Shown here: one piece after another, positions 1-11,655 of the stretch
Position numbering within the stretch: position 1 is the stretch's first letter
How the letters are laid out: each line of letters begins with the position of its first letter
Assembly: GCA_023384575.1 (NCBI GenBank)
Contig: JAHDVP010000009.1
Span: 4,168-68,167, forward strand
Length of the DNA stretch: 64,000 nt
Reading direction: 5' to 3'
From: Acidobacteriota bacterium
Lineage (GTDB): Bacteria; Acidobacteriota; Vicinamibacteria; Vicinamibacterales; JAFNAJ01
Notes under the pieces: generated by a model
What the model saw: the letters and a program-made list of their open reading frames with translations, nothing else
What the model was told of the DNA's origin: nothing
Databases searched by the model: none
Position numbers and translations under genes: made by a program

Positions 1-52
1 AGCGCCTGCCCGCCACGGATCTTCAGGACGGCCATCTGGCTTCGAATTCTAC

Positions 53-58
53 TAGAAT
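53..58 (+). promoter_or_regulatory. Candidate -10 box of the S15-like hydrolase gene
   Basis: TAGAAT lies 27 nt before the ATG at 86, and an SD-like ggagg occurs at 73-77. This predicts a conventional leadered transcript. Bases 1-52 hold no gene that I can see; no convincing -35 box was found. Confidence 0.35.
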
Positions 59-85
59 CAGCCGACCGCCCCGGAGGATCCCCGC

Positions 86-2041
86 ATGCAGCAGCAGGTT
101 CGTCGATGCACTCTCGCTCTCGTGGCCGCACTCATGGCGGCGTCGGCCCTTGGCCTCGCCCAGGCCCGCCCGCCGCTCACCCCGGCCGAGGCGGCGCGAC
201 GCTGGGAACTCGAGAAGGAGCTGCAGTCAATCGCCAGCGTCGACCGGAAGGTCATGGTGCCGATGCGCGATGGGGTGCGGCTGGCGACGGATGTCTACCG
301 GCCGAAGAACGCCACCGGACCCGTGCCCACCATCTGGGTGCGCACTCCCTACAACTTCAACTTCTGGGACATCCAGAACGGCGTGCCGTCCGACATGACC
401 GCGGCGCTCACCGCGGTGAAGCGCGGCTACGCGTACGTGGTGCAGAACGAGCGCGGCCGCTACTTCTCCGAAGGGCACTACGACATCCTCGGGGCGCCGC
501 TGACCGACGGCGAGGATGCCCTGACCTGGATTCAGACGCAACCGTGGTCGAACGGCAAGGTCGGCGCCACCGGATGCTCGTCGACCGCCGAGTACCAGAT
601 GGCGGTCGCCTCTCAGGGCCATCCGGCGTTTGCCGCGATGAACGTGCAGGGCTTTGGGGCGGGCGTTGGCAAGGTGGGGCCGTACTACGAGCAGGGCAAC
701 TGGTACCGGGGCGGCGCGGTGCAGATGCTCTTCATCACGTGGATCTACGGGCAGCAGAACCAGGTGCGGCCCATGTTCGCGCCGGGCACGCCGCAGGCCG
801 ATCTCGTCTGGGCCGCGAAGGCGTTCGACCTGGCGCCACGACTGCCGGCGGTCGACTGGGCCAGGGCGTTGTGGCACCTGCCGGTCCAGGACATCCTGAA
901 ACAGGTCGACGGACCGCGGGGCATCTTCGCGGATCCGATGCCCGTCGCGACCGGCGGCCGCATGATTCAGCGGGCCCCGAACGACCCGGCCTGGTACAAG
1001 GGCGGGCTGCACCACGAGCACATGCCGCTCGAGTTGCCTGGCTTGTGGTTCATGTCGTGGTACGACGTGTCGGTCGGACCGAACCTCGCCCTCTACAACC
1101 ACGTACGGAAAACCGCAGCCCCCGCCATTGCCGACCAGCAGTGGGCGATCATCGCCCCGGTCGTCCATTGCGCGTTCACCAGGGCCAGCGAGAACACCGT
1201 GGTGGGCGAGCGGAGCATGGGCGACGCCCGCCTCGACTACCAGGAGATCGTCTACGGCTTCTTCGACCGGTTCCTCAAGGGCGAGGCCAGCGCCCGCCTC
1301 GAGTCGCTGCCGAAGGTCACCTACTTCACGATGGGCCGCAACGAGTGGCAGACGTCCGAGACGTGGCCGCCGGCGGGTGCCGAGGAGGTGACCTTCTACC
1401 TGTCGAGTGACGGCAAGGCCAACTCGCTCCACGGCGATGGCCGGCTCGTGTCGGCCCCACCGGCGGAGGAGCCCCCCGACACCTTCACCTACGATCCCAT
1501 GAACCCGGTGCCGTCGCTCGGCGGCAACGTGTGCTGCACCGGGAACGCCATCGAGGCCGGCGCGTTCGACCAGCGAAAGATCGAGGCGCGGGCCGACGTG
1601 CTCGTCTACACGTCGGAGCCGTTTGCCGAGGGGCTGGAGCTGACGGGCCCCATCGTGCCGACGCTGTATGTGTCGTCCGACGCACGCGACACCGACTTCA
1701 CGGTGAAGGTGCTGGACGTGTATCCCGACGGGCGGGCCTACAACCTCGACGAGTCGATCCAGCGCATGCGGTATCGGGAGGGCTACGACAAGCCGCCCGT
1801 GTGGATGAAGAAGGGCGAGGTCTACGAGGTCACGCTCCAACCGCTCACGACCAGCAACTACTTCGCGAAGGGGCACCGCCTGCGCATCGAGGTGTCGAGC
1901 AGCAACTTCCCGCGCTTCGACCGCAACCTCAACACCGGGGGACAGAACTACGACGAAACCGAGGGCGTGGTCGCGCAGAACACCGTGCACCACTCGAGGC
2001 GGCATCCTTCGCGGGTCGTGGTCACCATCGTCAAGCGCTGA
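86..2041 (+). CDS. CocE/NonD family hydrolase, peptidase S15-like, exported
   Basis: Predicted alpha/beta hydrolase of the X-Pro dipeptidyl-peptidase/cocaine esterase superfamily, which cleaves peptides, esters or amides. The first ~27 residues form a signal peptide (basic start, hydrophobic core, cleavage near AQA), so the enzyme is probably periplasmic. The N-terminal half carries the S15 fold: [14 protein letters not shown] near residue 60, and a nucleophile region G163-C-S165-S where the family usually has GxSYxG. Candidate Asp lies in SWYDVSVG (~residue 331) and His in APVVHCAF (~359). The C-terminal ~200 residues look like the beta-sandwich PepX_C domain. At 651 aa the length fits the family. 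The start follows an SD-like ggagg by 8 nt. Substrate cannot be told from sequence. Confidence 0.85.
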   Translation: MQQQVRRCTLALVAALMAASALGLAQARPPLTPAEAARRWELEKELQSIASVDRKVMVPMRDGVRLATDVYRPKNATGPVPTIWVRTPYNFNFWDIQNGVPSDMTAALTAVKRGYAYVVQNERGRYFSEGHYDILGAPLTDGEDALTWIQTQPWSNGKVGATGCSSTAEYQMAVASQGHPAFAAMNVQGFGAGVGKVGPYYEQGNWYRGGAVQMLFITWIYGQQNQVRPMFAPGTPQADLVWAAKAFDLAPRLPAVDWARALWHLPVQDILKQVDGPRGIFADPMPVATGGRMIQRAPNDPAWYKGGLHHEHMPLELPGLWFMSWYDVSVGPNLALYNHVRKTAAPAIADQQWAIIAPVVHCAFTRASENTVVGERSMGDARLDYQEIVYGFFDRFLKGEASARLESLPKVTYFTMGRNEWQTSETWPPAGAEEVTFYLSSDGKANSLHGDGRLVSAPPAEEPPDTFTYDPMNPVPSLGGNVCCTGNAIEAGAFDQRKIEARADVLVYTSEPFAEGLELTGPIVPTLYVSSDARDTDFTVKVLDVYPDGRAYNLDESIQRMRYREGYDKPPVWMKKGEVYEVTLQPLTTSNYFAKGHRLRIEVSSSNFPRFDRNLNTGGQNYDETEGVVAQNTVHHSRRHPSRVVVTIVKR

Positions 2042-2158
2042 GCTTGTCAACGCCGCTGCCGTGCGCGATAGTCTTGGGAACGGTTCAGCTCACGGAGCCG
2101 GGAGAGGGGACGAACCTGGCGGAGCCTCGGGTTCCTGTGGCCTCTTGGGGAGGGAGCC

Positions 2159-2599
2159 ATGTCCGAGCCGAACAGGACGCTCGTCACGCGGTTGTGGGAA
2201 CAAGTGTGGAACGAGGGCCGACTCGAGGTCATCGACGAGGTGATCGCCGTCGAGTGGCAGACCCACGACGCGGCCAACCCGGGCGTGCGCGGCCGAGAGG
2301 GGCTGCAGCAGCTCGTCACCAAGTACCGGACGGCGTTTCCCGACCTGCACTTCGCCATCGAGGACATGGTCGCCATTGGCGACAAGGTGGTGACGCGCTG
2401 GCACGCCACGGGCACGCACCTGGGGCCGCTCGACGGGCTGGCCCCGACGGGACAGCACGGCGAGACACCCGGCATCACCATCGATCGCATCGTCGACGGC
2501 CGGATTCACGAGTCGTGGACGAGCTGGGACACGCTGGGACTGCTCGTACAGATTGGTGCCGTCTCGCTGACGGCCCGCCCACCCACCGCGGCGGGTTGA
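2159..2599 (+). CDS. SnoaL-like / ester cyclase family protein
   Basis: A 146-aa protein of the SnoaL-like NTF2 fold. Markers are the N-terminal LVTRLWEQVWNEGRLEVIDE, a central YRTAFPDLHFAIEDMVA segment, and the core strand DKVVTRWHATGTHLGPL, all usual in bacterial ester-cyclase/polyketide-cyclase-like proteins. Members range from cyclases to proteins of unknown role, so the substrate is open. No signal peptide, so cytoplasmic. A strong SD (gggaggg) lies 4 nt before the ATG. It stands alone between the upstream hydrolase and the oppositely oriented metal-receptor gene. Confidence 0.75.
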   Translation: MSEPNRTLVTRLWEQVWNEGRLEVIDEVIAVEWQTHDAANPGVRGREGLQQLVTKYRTAFPDLHFAIEDMVAIGDKVVTRWHATGTHLGPLDGLAPTGQHGETPGITIDRIVDGRIHESWTSWDTLGLLVQIGAVSLTARPPTAAG

Positions 2600-2670
2600 C
2601 CTCAGTGTCCTCCCGAAGTACCTCTGGCCCGACGCGCGCCGGCGGCGCTCAGCCCGTACGTCTCGAGCCG

Positions 2671-3477
2671 TCAGCGTGACCCTGCCGCGAGACGCAGGCG
2701 TCTGAGGTAGGCGAGCCCGTCGATCGCCCGCGGCCCGTACCAACTGGTCATCTCGCCATCGATCACGTCGACACGACTCTCCGGGAAGCGCGCGCGGAGT
2801 TCACGCGCGTGTGCCTCGCGAAATCGATAGGGCTCAGTCGAGAGGAGGATGCGGTCGCTGCGCGCGACGGCGGCGTCGAGGTCGTCGACGATCGGGTAGC
2901 GCGTGGCACCGCTCGGCCCGCCCGGACCGTGAATGACGTCCCACCCGACCAGGGCCAGGGTGGCGGCGACGTACGTGTCCGACGCGACGGTCATCCACGG
3001 GCTTTTCCAGATCAGGTACAGCACCCGTTCGCGGGGCCACGTGCGGCCCGCGCAGGCGTCGATCTGGTCCTGCAGGCTGGCGCAGAGCGCCTCGGCCCGC
3101 TCGCCCCGGCCGAAGAGGTGGCCGAGCAGGCGGAACAGCGGCAGATTGTCCTCCGGCGCGTTCGGGTGCGTCACGACGACGTGCGGGACGAACGCGCGGA
3201 GGGCGTCGGCCGTGGCGGCCAGGTTCTCGTCGACGTTGACGATGACGTGCGAAGGGGAGAGCGCGCGGACGCGCTCGAGGTCGACATCCTTGGTACCGCC
3301 GACCGCCGGCACGGCCGCCACCTTGTCGCGCGGGTGCATGCAGTACCGCGTGCGACCCACGATTTCGGCGTCGAGGCCCAGGGCGAAGAGCAGTTCGGTG
3401 ATCGAGGGGACGAGCGACACGACGCGCGCGTCCTGGCCTGCCGCAGGGAAGGCGCTGGCGCGCGCGTCGGTCGACAT
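2671..3477 (-). CDS. Helical backbone metal receptor (BtuF/periplasmic-binding type III-like)
   Basis: Resembles the substrate-binding proteins of cobalamin/iron-siderophore ABC systems (PF01497 type): VVSLVPSITELLFALG near residue 19, then VGRTRYCMHP, and PAVGGTKDVDLERVRALSPSHVIVN. Unlike a true ABC binding protein it has no signal peptide or lipobox, and no permease or ATPase gene is adjacent. It may therefore be one of the cytoplasmic 'cobalamin-binding' paralogues whose role is not settled. 268 aa. The ATG has no SD; a CACAAT box lies exactly 6 nt upstream, which would make the mRNA leaderless. Confidence 0.75.
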   Translation of the reverse strand: MSTDARASAFPAAGQDARVVSLVPSITELLFALGLDAEIVGRTRYCMHPRDKVAAVPAVGGTKDVDLERVRALSPSHVIVNVDENLAATADALRAFVPHVVVTHPNAPEDNLPLFRLLGHLFGRGERAEALCASLQDQIDACAGRTWPRERVLYLIWKSPWMTVASDTYVAATLALVGWDVIHGPGGPSGATRYPIVDDLDAAVARSDRILLSTEPYRFREAHARELRARFPESRVDVIDGEMTSWYGPRAIDGLAYLRRLRLAAGSR

Positions 3478-3587
3478 GACCGCATTGTGGCACGGGCCCC
3501 GCAGCGCGACGTGGACGCGATGGTTTGCCGTTGCCTCGGTCCGACGGCGGGCGTATAACGGTCGAGCCCCCCTCCGTGAGGTGGCGT

Positions 3588-6515
3588 ATGCCCACTCCCA
3601 GTCTCGCGCCAGCCTTCGCTCTGCTCGTCGCGCTCGTCCTGCCGACTCTCGCCAGTGCCCAGAATCCGCGCGGCGTCGCGCCCGAACACCTGTCAGGGCT
3701 CACGGCCGCCGCGGAGATCGTGCGCGACGTCGACGGCATCGCGCACATCCGTGCCGCCAACGAACACGACCTGTTCTTCCTGCAGGGGTACGTGCACGCC
3801 GAGGACCGCCTGTTCCAGATGGACCTGAGCCGGCGTCGCGCGAGCGGCACGCTTGCCGAGGTGCTCGGTCCGGGCGCGATGGAGAGCGACGTGCAGCTGA
3901 GGACCCTGGGGCTGCGCCGCGCGGCCGAGGGGTCGTGGGCCATCGCGTCCGCCCGAGCCCGCGCCGCGGTGTCGGCCTACACGGCGGGCGTCAACGCGTG
4001 GATACGGACGCACCCGCTTCCACCCGAGTACGGGCCGCTCGAGCTGACCCAGGTCGCGCCGTGGACCGAGCTCGACACGCTCGCCGTCGCCAACTCCATT
4101 GCGTTCAGCCTGTCGTTCGGCCTCGAGGATCTCGAGAGCACCGTCGCGCTCCTGACGTACCAGGGGGTCCTCGACGCCTTCCTGGGCGCCGGCGCGGGCC
4201 GGCGCCTCTACGCCGAGGACCTGTACCGCGCGCAGCCGTTCACGAGCGCGTCCACCGTTCCCGATGCGAGCGTCGACGACGGCACGAGTCGGCGTCCGCC
4301 CTTCAGGCCCATGCGTCTGACCGCCAGGGGCCGCGGCGCGGCCGCAGGCCCGTCGCGCGGCGAGTCGCCGTCATCGGGAGCGCCCGTCGACGTGAGCCCG
4401 ATCGTGCGCGACCTCGCCAGGCGATACCTCGACAGCGCCTCGCGGATCCCCCTGCTCCGTGAGCGGCTCGACCGCGCGAATCGTCCCGGCTCGAACCAGT
4501 GGGCGGTGAGCGGGCGCCACACGACGACGGGACGGCCGCTCGTCGCCAACGACCCGCATCTCGCGCTCGGCACGCCGTCGACGTTCTACCCGATTCACCT
4601 GGCGGCCGCGACCTACGACGTGATGGGCTCGGGCTTCGCCGGCGTGCCCTTCGTCATCGTCGGGCAGAACCGGTGGATCGCGTGGGGCGCTACCGTCAAC
4701 CCGATCGATGTCACCGACATCTACCAGGAGCAGGTCGTGCCCGACGCCCTCGGGCGGCTGTACACGGTGTTCCAGGGTGCGCTCGAGCCCGTGACGATCA
4801 TTCCCGAGGTGTTCCGGTACAACAACGTGGGCAACGGCGTGCCCGACGATCGGACCGTCGTGACACCCGGCTCGACGGTCGGCGGCACCCTCGTGCCCCC
4901 GGCCACGCTGGTGGTGCCGCGACGCAACAACGGTCCCATCATCTCGCTCGATCAAGCGACCGGCGTGGCGCTCAGCGTGCAGTTCACCGGCTTCAGCCCC
5001 ACGCGCCTGCTCGAGACGTTCCTGATCTGGAACACCGCGAAGACGCTCGACGACTTCCTGCACGGCCTGCAGTATTTCGATGTCGGCGGTCAGAACTTCG
5101 CGTACGCAGATGTGGCCGGCAACATCGCGTACGTCACGAGCTCGGAGATTCCGATTCGCGAGGACCTGCAGGCCGGCGCGGTCGTCGGGTTGCCTCCCTG
5201 GTTCGTTCGCAACGGGCAAGGAGGAAACGAGTGGCTGCCGGTGGCCAACCCGCAGCCCGGCCAGGCGATTCCCTACGAGATCCTCCCGTTCTCGGAGATG
5301 CCGCACGTCATCAACCCGCCGGCCGGGTGGTTCGTCAACGCCAACAACGATCCGGCCGGGACGAACCTCGACAACGATCCCCTGAACACCCTGCGGCCAG
5401 GAGGCGGCATCTACTACCTCAACCGCATTTATGACGCCGGCTTTAGGGGCGGGCGGATCACCGACGTGATTCGGGGGCGGCTTGCGACCGGCGAGAGGCT
5501 GTCGTTCGAGGACATGCAGGCGATCCAGGCCGATGTCGTGTTGCTCGACGCGACCTTCTTCGTACCGTTCATCCAGGCGGCGTTCACGAGGGCGCAGGGC
5601 GGGACCGGTCACCCGTTGCTCACCGCCTTCTCGCTCGACCCGCGGTTGCAGGAGGCCGTCGCCAGGCTGGCCGGCTGGGACTTCACGTCGCCGACAGGTG
5701 TGCTCGAGGGCTACGACGCCGCGGACGTACGCGGCGACCGGGCCGACCCGGCCGACGCCGAGATCGCCGCCAGCGTGGCGACGACCCTCTACAGCGTGTG
5801 GCGGGGACAGTTCATCCGCCACACGATCGACGCCACGCTCGACGGCGTGTCCGCGATGGCGGGCGTGACGCTGCCACGTCCTCCGGGACAACTGCCGGTG
5901 ACCGCGCTCAGGAACCTGCTCGAGCAGTTCCCCGTGGCGCAGGGCGTCGGAGCGTCGGGGTTGAACTTCTTCAACGTGCCCGGGGTGGCTTCGGCCGAGG
6001 ACCGGCGCGACATCCTGATCCTGAAGAGCCTCGCCGACAGCCTCGATCGGCTGGCCGGTCCGGCCTTCGGGCCGGCCTTCGGAGGGTCGGCCGACCAGGG
6101 CGACTACCGGTGGGGGCGCCTGCACCGCCTGGTGATGTCGCACCCGCTCGGCGGCCCGTTCAACCTGCCGGGTGCGATGTTCCCACCCTCGTTCTCCGAC
6201 CTGCCCGGCTTTGCGACCGACGGGGGCCTCGGTGCCGTCGACGCGTCGAACCACGACGTGCGCGCCGACACCGCCAGCCGCTTCACGTTCGCCAACGGCC
6301 CGGTGAACCGGTTCGTCGCCGAGGGCGAGCCGCAGGGCATGCGGGCTGAATCGGTCTGGCCGGGCGGGACGAGCGGCGTGCTCGGCAGCCCGTACTACGC
6401 CAACATGCTCCCTCTCTGGCTCACCAACGACACGATTCCGCTGCGGTACCGACGCAGCGATCTCAACGGTGCGACCGCCTCGGTGCAGAAGTTCGTTCCG
6501 GGGCGCCCGAGGTAG
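3588..6515 (+). CDS. Penicillin acylase family Ntn-hydrolase, exported
   Basis: N-terminal-nucleophile amidase of the penicillin G acylase/acyl-homoserine-lactone acylase family: made as a precursor that cleaves itself before the catalytic Ser. I chose the ATG at 3588 because it gives a clean signal peptide (LLVALVLPTLASA, cut before QNP); the frame is open further upstream. The autocleavage site is NRPG|SNQW with nucleophile Ser302, followed by LVANDPHL as in the family. The likely oxyanion-hole Asn is in GWFVNANNDPAG. 975 aa is long for the family; a spacer of ~45 residues before Ser302 is rich in Arg/Pro/Ser. A TATAAC box at 3553-3558 may be its -10. Natural substrate (acylated amines, AHLs) cannot be predicted. 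Confidence 0.88.
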   Translation: MPTPSLAPAFALLVALVLPTLASAQNPRGVAPEHLSGLTAAAEIVRDVDGIAHIRAANEHDLFFLQGYVHAEDRLFQMDLSRRRASGTLAEVLGPGAMESDVQLRTLGLRRAAEGSWAIASARARAAVSAYTAGVNAWIRTHPLPPEYGPLELTQVAPWTELDTLAVANSIAFSLSFGLEDLESTVALLTYQGVLDAFLGAGAGRRLYAEDLYRAQPFTSASTVPDASVDDGTSRRPPFRPMRLTARGRGAAAGPSRGESPSSGAPVDVSPIVRDLARRYLDSASRIPLLRERLDRANRPGSNQWAVSGRHTTTGRPLVANDPHLALGTPSTFYPIHLAAATYDVMGSGFAGVPFVIVGQNRWIAWGATVNPIDVTDIYQEQVVPDALGRLYTVFQGALEPVTIIPEVFRYNNVGNGVPDDRTVVTPGSTVGGTLVPPATLVVPRRNNGPIISLDQATGVALSVQFTGFSPTRLLETFLIWNTAKTLDDFLHGLQYFDVGGQNFAYADVAGNIAYVTSSEIPIREDLQAGAVVGLPPWFVRNGQGGNEWLPVANPQPGQAIPYEILPFSEMPHVINPPAGWFVNANNDPAGTNLDNDPLNTLRPGGGIYYLNRIYDAGFRGGRITDVIRGRLATGERLSFEDMQAIQADVVLLDATFFVPFIQAAFTRAQGGTGHPLLTAFSLDPRLQEAVARLAGWDFTSPTGVLEGYDAADVRGDRADPADAEIAASVATTLYSVWRGQFIRHTIDATLDGVSAMAGVTLPRPPGQLPVTALRNLLEQFPVAQGVGASGLNFFNVPGVASAEDRRDILILKSLADSLDRLAGPAFGPAFGGSADQGDYRWGRLHRLVMSHPLGGPFNLPGAMFPPSFSDLPGFATDGGLGAVDASNHDVRADTASRFTFANGPVNRFVAEGEPQGMRAESVWPGGTSGVLGSPYYANMLPLWLTNDTIPLRYRRSDLNGATASVQKFVPGRPR

Positions 6516-6525
6516 CGGGCTCGAG

Positions 6526-6554
6526 GGCGGCGGGCGGGGGTCGTGCCCGCCGTC
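6526..6554. terminator. Hairpin between convergent genes
   Basis: ggcggcgggc pairs with gcccgccgtc (10 bp, one G-U) around a 9-nt loop. It sits exactly between the two convergent stop codons at 6515 and 6556. No T-run, so termination is inferred from position. Confidence 0.4.
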
Positions 6555-6555
6555 C

Positions 6556-8724
<2,169 letters not shown>

Positions 8725-8757
8725 GGTCGCTACCTCTGCCCCCACCGGAGGTCGGAC

Positions 8758-9768
8758 ATGAGTGGCCACGACATCACGCGCCGGGAATTCGTGAAGGTGG
8801 GGACGGCGGGCGCGGCCGCCCTGGTCATCGGCCCGGCGGCAGGCGCAGCGCCCTCACCCATGCCCGAGCGCACGCTGGGCAAGACCGGCTACCGGGTCCG
8901 GCTCTTCAGCCTCGGCGGGCAGGCCACGATCGAGAAGCCCGGCACCCACGACGAGTCGATCGCGATCATCAACCGCGCCATCGACCTCGGTGTGAACTAC
9001 ATCGACACGGCGGCGGCCTACGGCCGCAGCCGGAACCCGGACGACACCACGCCGCCCATCAGCCAGACCTACATCGGCGAGGTGATGAAGACGCGCCGGC
9101 GCGAGGTGTTCCTGGCGAGCAAGACGCACGACCGCACGCGCGACGGGTCGCTGCGCCTGCTCGACGAGAGCCTGAGGCTGCTCCACACCGATCACCTCGA
9201 CCTCTGGCAGCTGCACAACGTCCGGCTCGACGAGCAGCTCGACCAGATCTTCGGCAAGGACGGGGCCATCGAGGCCCTGGTCCGGGCACGCGACGAGAAG
9301 ATGGTTCGCTTCCTCGGCATCAGCGGCCACTTCGACCCGGCCGTGCTCGTGCGGGCGCTGCGACGCTTCGAGTTCGACACCGTCCTCGTGGCCCTCAACC
9401 CGGCCGACCGGCACCGGCTGTCGTTCATCGACGAGCTGCTGCCGCTCGCCAACGAGCAGCGTCTTGGCGTCATCGCCATGAAGATCCCGGCGCGCGGGCG
9501 GCTGATCAGGCCGGATGGCGTGAAGAGCATGCGCGAGGCGATGCACTACGCGCTGACGCTGCCCGTGAGCACCGTCATCGTCGGGTGCGACACCGTGGCG
9601 CAGCTCGAGGAGAACATCGAGATCGCGCGGTCGTTCGCGCCACTCGGCCGCGACGAGATGCTGCGTCTCGAAGCGGTGGCGGCCACCTACGAGTCGGACG
9701 GGGCCTGGTTCAAGAAGCCGCCGGCCCAGGCCACCGGCGTGGCCGCCGACGACCAGAACACCGAATAG
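8758..9768 (+). CDS. Aldo/keto reductase with Tat signal
   Basis: NAD(P)H-dependent oxidoreductase of the AKR fold. The N-terminus has a twin-arginine signal, TRREFVK followed by AGAAALVIG, so it is exported folded, perhaps with cofactor. The catalytic tetrad is visible: Asp and Tyr in NYIDTAAAYGRS (residues ~82-92), Lys in FLASKTHDRT, His in LWQLHNVRL. A Tat-exported AKR is less common than the cytoplasmic form and suggests a periplasmic substrate. 336 aa. SD ggagg is well placed. A 43-nt inverted-repeat element begins 9 nt after its stop codon. Confidence 0.88.
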   Translation: MSGHDITRREFVKVGTAGAAALVIGPAAGAAPSPMPERTLGKTGYRVRLFSLGGQATIEKPGTHDESIAIINRAIDLGVNYIDTAAAYGRSRNPDDTTPPISQTYIGEVMKTRRREVFLASKTHDRTRDGSLRLLDESLRLLHTDHLDLWQLHNVRLDEQLDQIFGKDGAIEALVRARDEKMVRFLGISGHFDPAVLVRALRRFEFDTVLVALNPADRHRLSFIDELLPLANEQRLGVIAMKIPARGRLIRPDGVKSMREAMHYALTLPVSTVIVGCDTVAQLEENIEIARSFAPLGRDEMLRLEAVAATYESDGAWFKKPPAQATGVAADDQNTE

Positions 9769-9776
9769 CCCTTCCT

Positions 9777-9819
9777 GGGGTCAGGTCTTGAATCGTGGCG
9801 TTTTTCACGACCTGACCCC
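9777..9819. repeat. 43-nt inverted-repeat element, copy 1
   Basis: Starts ggggtcaggtc and ends gacctgacccc (11-bp perfect arms, 21-nt centre with a T5 run). A copy in opposite orientation at 43568-43610 matches it at 39 of 43 positions. Both copies begin about 10 nt after a stop codon. Likely a REP/MITE-type element that could also act as a transcription terminator. Confidence 0.8.
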
Positions 9820-9862
9820 CTCTGACCCACCTCACGGCGTCGACGCGTCCGGCACGTCTCTG

Positions 9863-9868
9863 TAGAAT
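9863..9868 (+). promoter_or_regulatory. -10 box for leaderless transcript of the class V PLP enzyme
   Basis: TAGAAT followed by exactly 6 nt and then the ATG at 9875; no SD is present. Spacing puts transcription start at or next to the A of ATG. Confidence 0.55.
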
Positions 9869-9874
9869 CCCGGG

Positions 9875-11035
9875 ATGGGATCACCCTGGGCGGACGTCCG
9901 CCGCGACTTTCCCGCACTCGCCCGACACACCTACCTGAACGCCGCCGCGGCCAGTCCGACGCCGCGGCCCGTGCGCGCAGCTGTCGACGCCCACTACCGG
10001 CAACTGGAAGAAGACGGCGACCTGCACTGGGAGCACTGGCTCGCCAGGGTGGAGGACGTCCGTGCCGCCGTGGCCCGGTTCATCGGCGCCCATGCCGACG
10101 AGGTCGCCTTCGTCCCGAACACCTCCACGGGCATCAACCTGATTGCCGACCTCCTCGCGGAGGCCGGCCCCGTGGTTTCCGACGACCTCGAGTTCCCGAC
10201 GGTCACGCTGCCCTGGGTCCATCGGGGCGCCGAGATGCGGCTCGTCGCTGCGGTGTCCGGTGTCGTCCCTCCCGAGGCGTTCGCCGAGGCCGTCCAGTCC
10301 GGCGCCGCCACGATCGCCGTGAGTCACGTCCAGTTCTCTAACGGCTGCCGGCAGGATCTCGACGCGTTCGGGCGCGTCAAGGGCGCCCGCCACCTCGTCG
10401 TCTGCGCGAGCCAGTCGGCCGGGGCGTTTCCCATCGACGTCGCCCGGAGCGGCATCGACGCGCTCGCGTCGGCGGGGCACAAGTGGATGTGCGCCGGCTA
10501 CGGTGCCGGGTTCGCGTACATCAGCCGGGCGCTGCTCGCCAGACATCCGCCCCGCGCCATCGGCTGGTTGAGCGTGCGCGACCCGTTCCGCTTCGAGCGC
10601 GTGCGCTACGAGGTGCTGCCGTCGAACCGGCGGGCCGAGATGGGCTGCCCGCCGTTTGCCCAGATTCTCGCGCTCGGAGCGGCCGTGGACTACCTCACCG
10701 GTGTCGGCATCGAGGCCATCAGCCAGCGCGTGCTGGCCCTCAACACGTACCTCACCGAGACGCTGCGGCGGCAGGGAATCGACGTGCTCTCCCCGGGTGG
10801 ATTCCACCGGTCGGGCGAGACCCTGTGCGCGGTGCCCGATCCGCCAGCCGCGCGCGCGTTCCTCGAGGGTCGCGGTGTGCTCGTCACCGAGAAGCCGGAG
10901 GGGCTCCGACTGGCGACGCACTTCTACAACGACGAGGCGGACATCGACCGTGGCGTGCGCGTGCTCGCCGAGTACCTGGCTGGGGTCCACGCCCGGACCC
11001 GCGCGGACGGCTGGGGTGCGACCCCGACCGTGTGA
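9875..11035 (+). CDS. Aminotransferase class V-fold PLP-dependent enzyme (atypical)
   Basis: Fold type I PLP protein of the NifS/isopenicillin-N-epimerase branch. The Schiff-base Lys203 is in SAGHKWMCAGYG. FVPNTSTGINLIADLL binds cofactor phosphate, and HVQFSNGCRQDL matches the family's SHVxxxxG segment. In the motif that normally reads D-A-S-Q-S-A-G the Asp, which pairs with the PLP ring nitrogen, is Cys177 (VVCASQSAGAFPIDV). This should weaken electron-sink chemistry, so a reaction other than desulfuration or transamination, or loss of activity, is possible. 386 aa, no signal peptide, probably leaderless. No sulfur-mobilisation genes are adjacent. Confidence 0.82.
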   Translation: MGSPWADVRRDFPALARHTYLNAAAASPTPRPVRAAVDAHYRQLEEDGDLHWEHWLARVEDVRAAVARFIGAHADEVAFVPNTSTGINLIADLLAEAGPVVSDDLEFPTVTLPWVHRGAEMRLVAAVSGVVPPEAFAEAVQSGAATIAVSHVQFSNGCRQDLDAFGRVKGARHLVVCASQSAGAFPIDVARSGIDALASAGHKWMCAGYGAGFAYISRALLARHPPRAIGWLSVRDPFRFERVRYEVLPSNRRAEMGCPPFAQILALGAAVDYLTGVGIEAISQRVLALNTYLTETLRRQGIDVLSPGGFHRSGETLCAVPDPPAARAFLEGRGVLVTEKPEGLRLATHFYNDEADIDRGVRVLAEYLAGVHARTRADGWGATPTV

Positions 11036-11078
11036 TAGGATTCGAATTCAACCCACCAGTCGAATAACAAACGGAGCC

Positions 11079-11618
11079 GTGAAGTTCAACGTCCTCAATC
11101 GTCGTGTGCACCACTGGGCCGCCGCCGCCGTCGCGCTGCCGATGGCGGTGGTGATCGTCACGGGCCTGCTGTTGCAGGTGAAGAAGCAGGTCGCGTGGGT
11201 GCAGCCCGCGGAGTACAGGGGGTCGGGTCTGCATCCCGACCTCTCGTTTGCCGATCTGCTCGACCGCGTCCAGGCCATCGAGGGCCTCGGCGTATCCGGC
11301 TGGGCCGACGTCCAGCGGCTCGACGTGCGTCCGGATCGGGGTGTGGCCAAGATCATCCTCCGCAACCGGTGGGAAGTGCAGGTCGACCTTGGGACGGGCG
11401 ACATTCTCCAGACGGCCTATCGCCGGTCCGACCTCATCGAGTCGCTGCACGACGGGTCGTTCTTCGGCGGCGACTGGGTCAAGCTCGGCGTGTTCCTGCC
11501 GACGGGCCTCGTCTTCCTGCTGATGTGGCTCACGGGGCTCCGCATGTTCTGGGTCCCCTTCATGGCGAAGCGGCGTCGCGCCGCGGTGCCGGTCGAGCAG
11601 GAGCGTCGCGCCGCGTGA
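11079..11618 (+). CDS. PepSY-associated TM protein
   Basis: Small membrane protein of 179 aa: N-terminal RRVHHWAAAAVALPMAVV transmembrane helix, periplasmic segment with one PepSY-like unit (LFADLL..., DVRPDRGVAKIILRNRWEVQVDLGTG is the typical pair of strands), ESLHDGSFFGGDW, then a second helix (GVFLPTGLVFLLMWLTG). This helix-PepSY-helix layout is found in proteins of iron/reductase operons, but no such genes are adjacent. I chose GTG at 11079 because it follows an acggag SD and starts just before the first helix; the open frame further upstream overlaps the PLP gene. A TAGGAT box at 11036-11041 could be its promoter. Confidence 0.75.
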   Translation: MKFNVLNRRVHHWAAAAVALPMAVVIVTGLLLQVKKQVAWVQPAEYRGSGLHPDLSFADLLDRVQAIEGLGVSGWADVQRLDVRPDRGVAKIILRNRWEVQVDLGTGDILQTAYRRSDLIESLHDGSFFGGDWVKLGVFLPTGLVFLLMWLTGLRMFWVPFMAKRRRAAVPVEQERRAA

Positions 11619-11643
11619 TGCCTCAGGGCCTTGCGGGCGCGGG

Positions 11644-11649
11644 TATGAT
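11644..11649 (+). promoter_or_regulatory. -10 box for leaderless hemolysin III gene
   Basis: TATGAT, then exactly 6 nt, then the GTG start at 11656. No SD. Confidence 0.55.
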
Positions 11650-11655
11650 CCTGGC

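Noticed and set aside
227-2050. Long minus-strand open frame opposite the S15-like gene
   Set aside because: No start signal or family motif, Arg/His/Pro-rich product; a shadow of high-GC coding DNA. The same holds for the long opposite-strand frames at 4371-6254, 29391-32162, 35448-38054 and 43745-47143.
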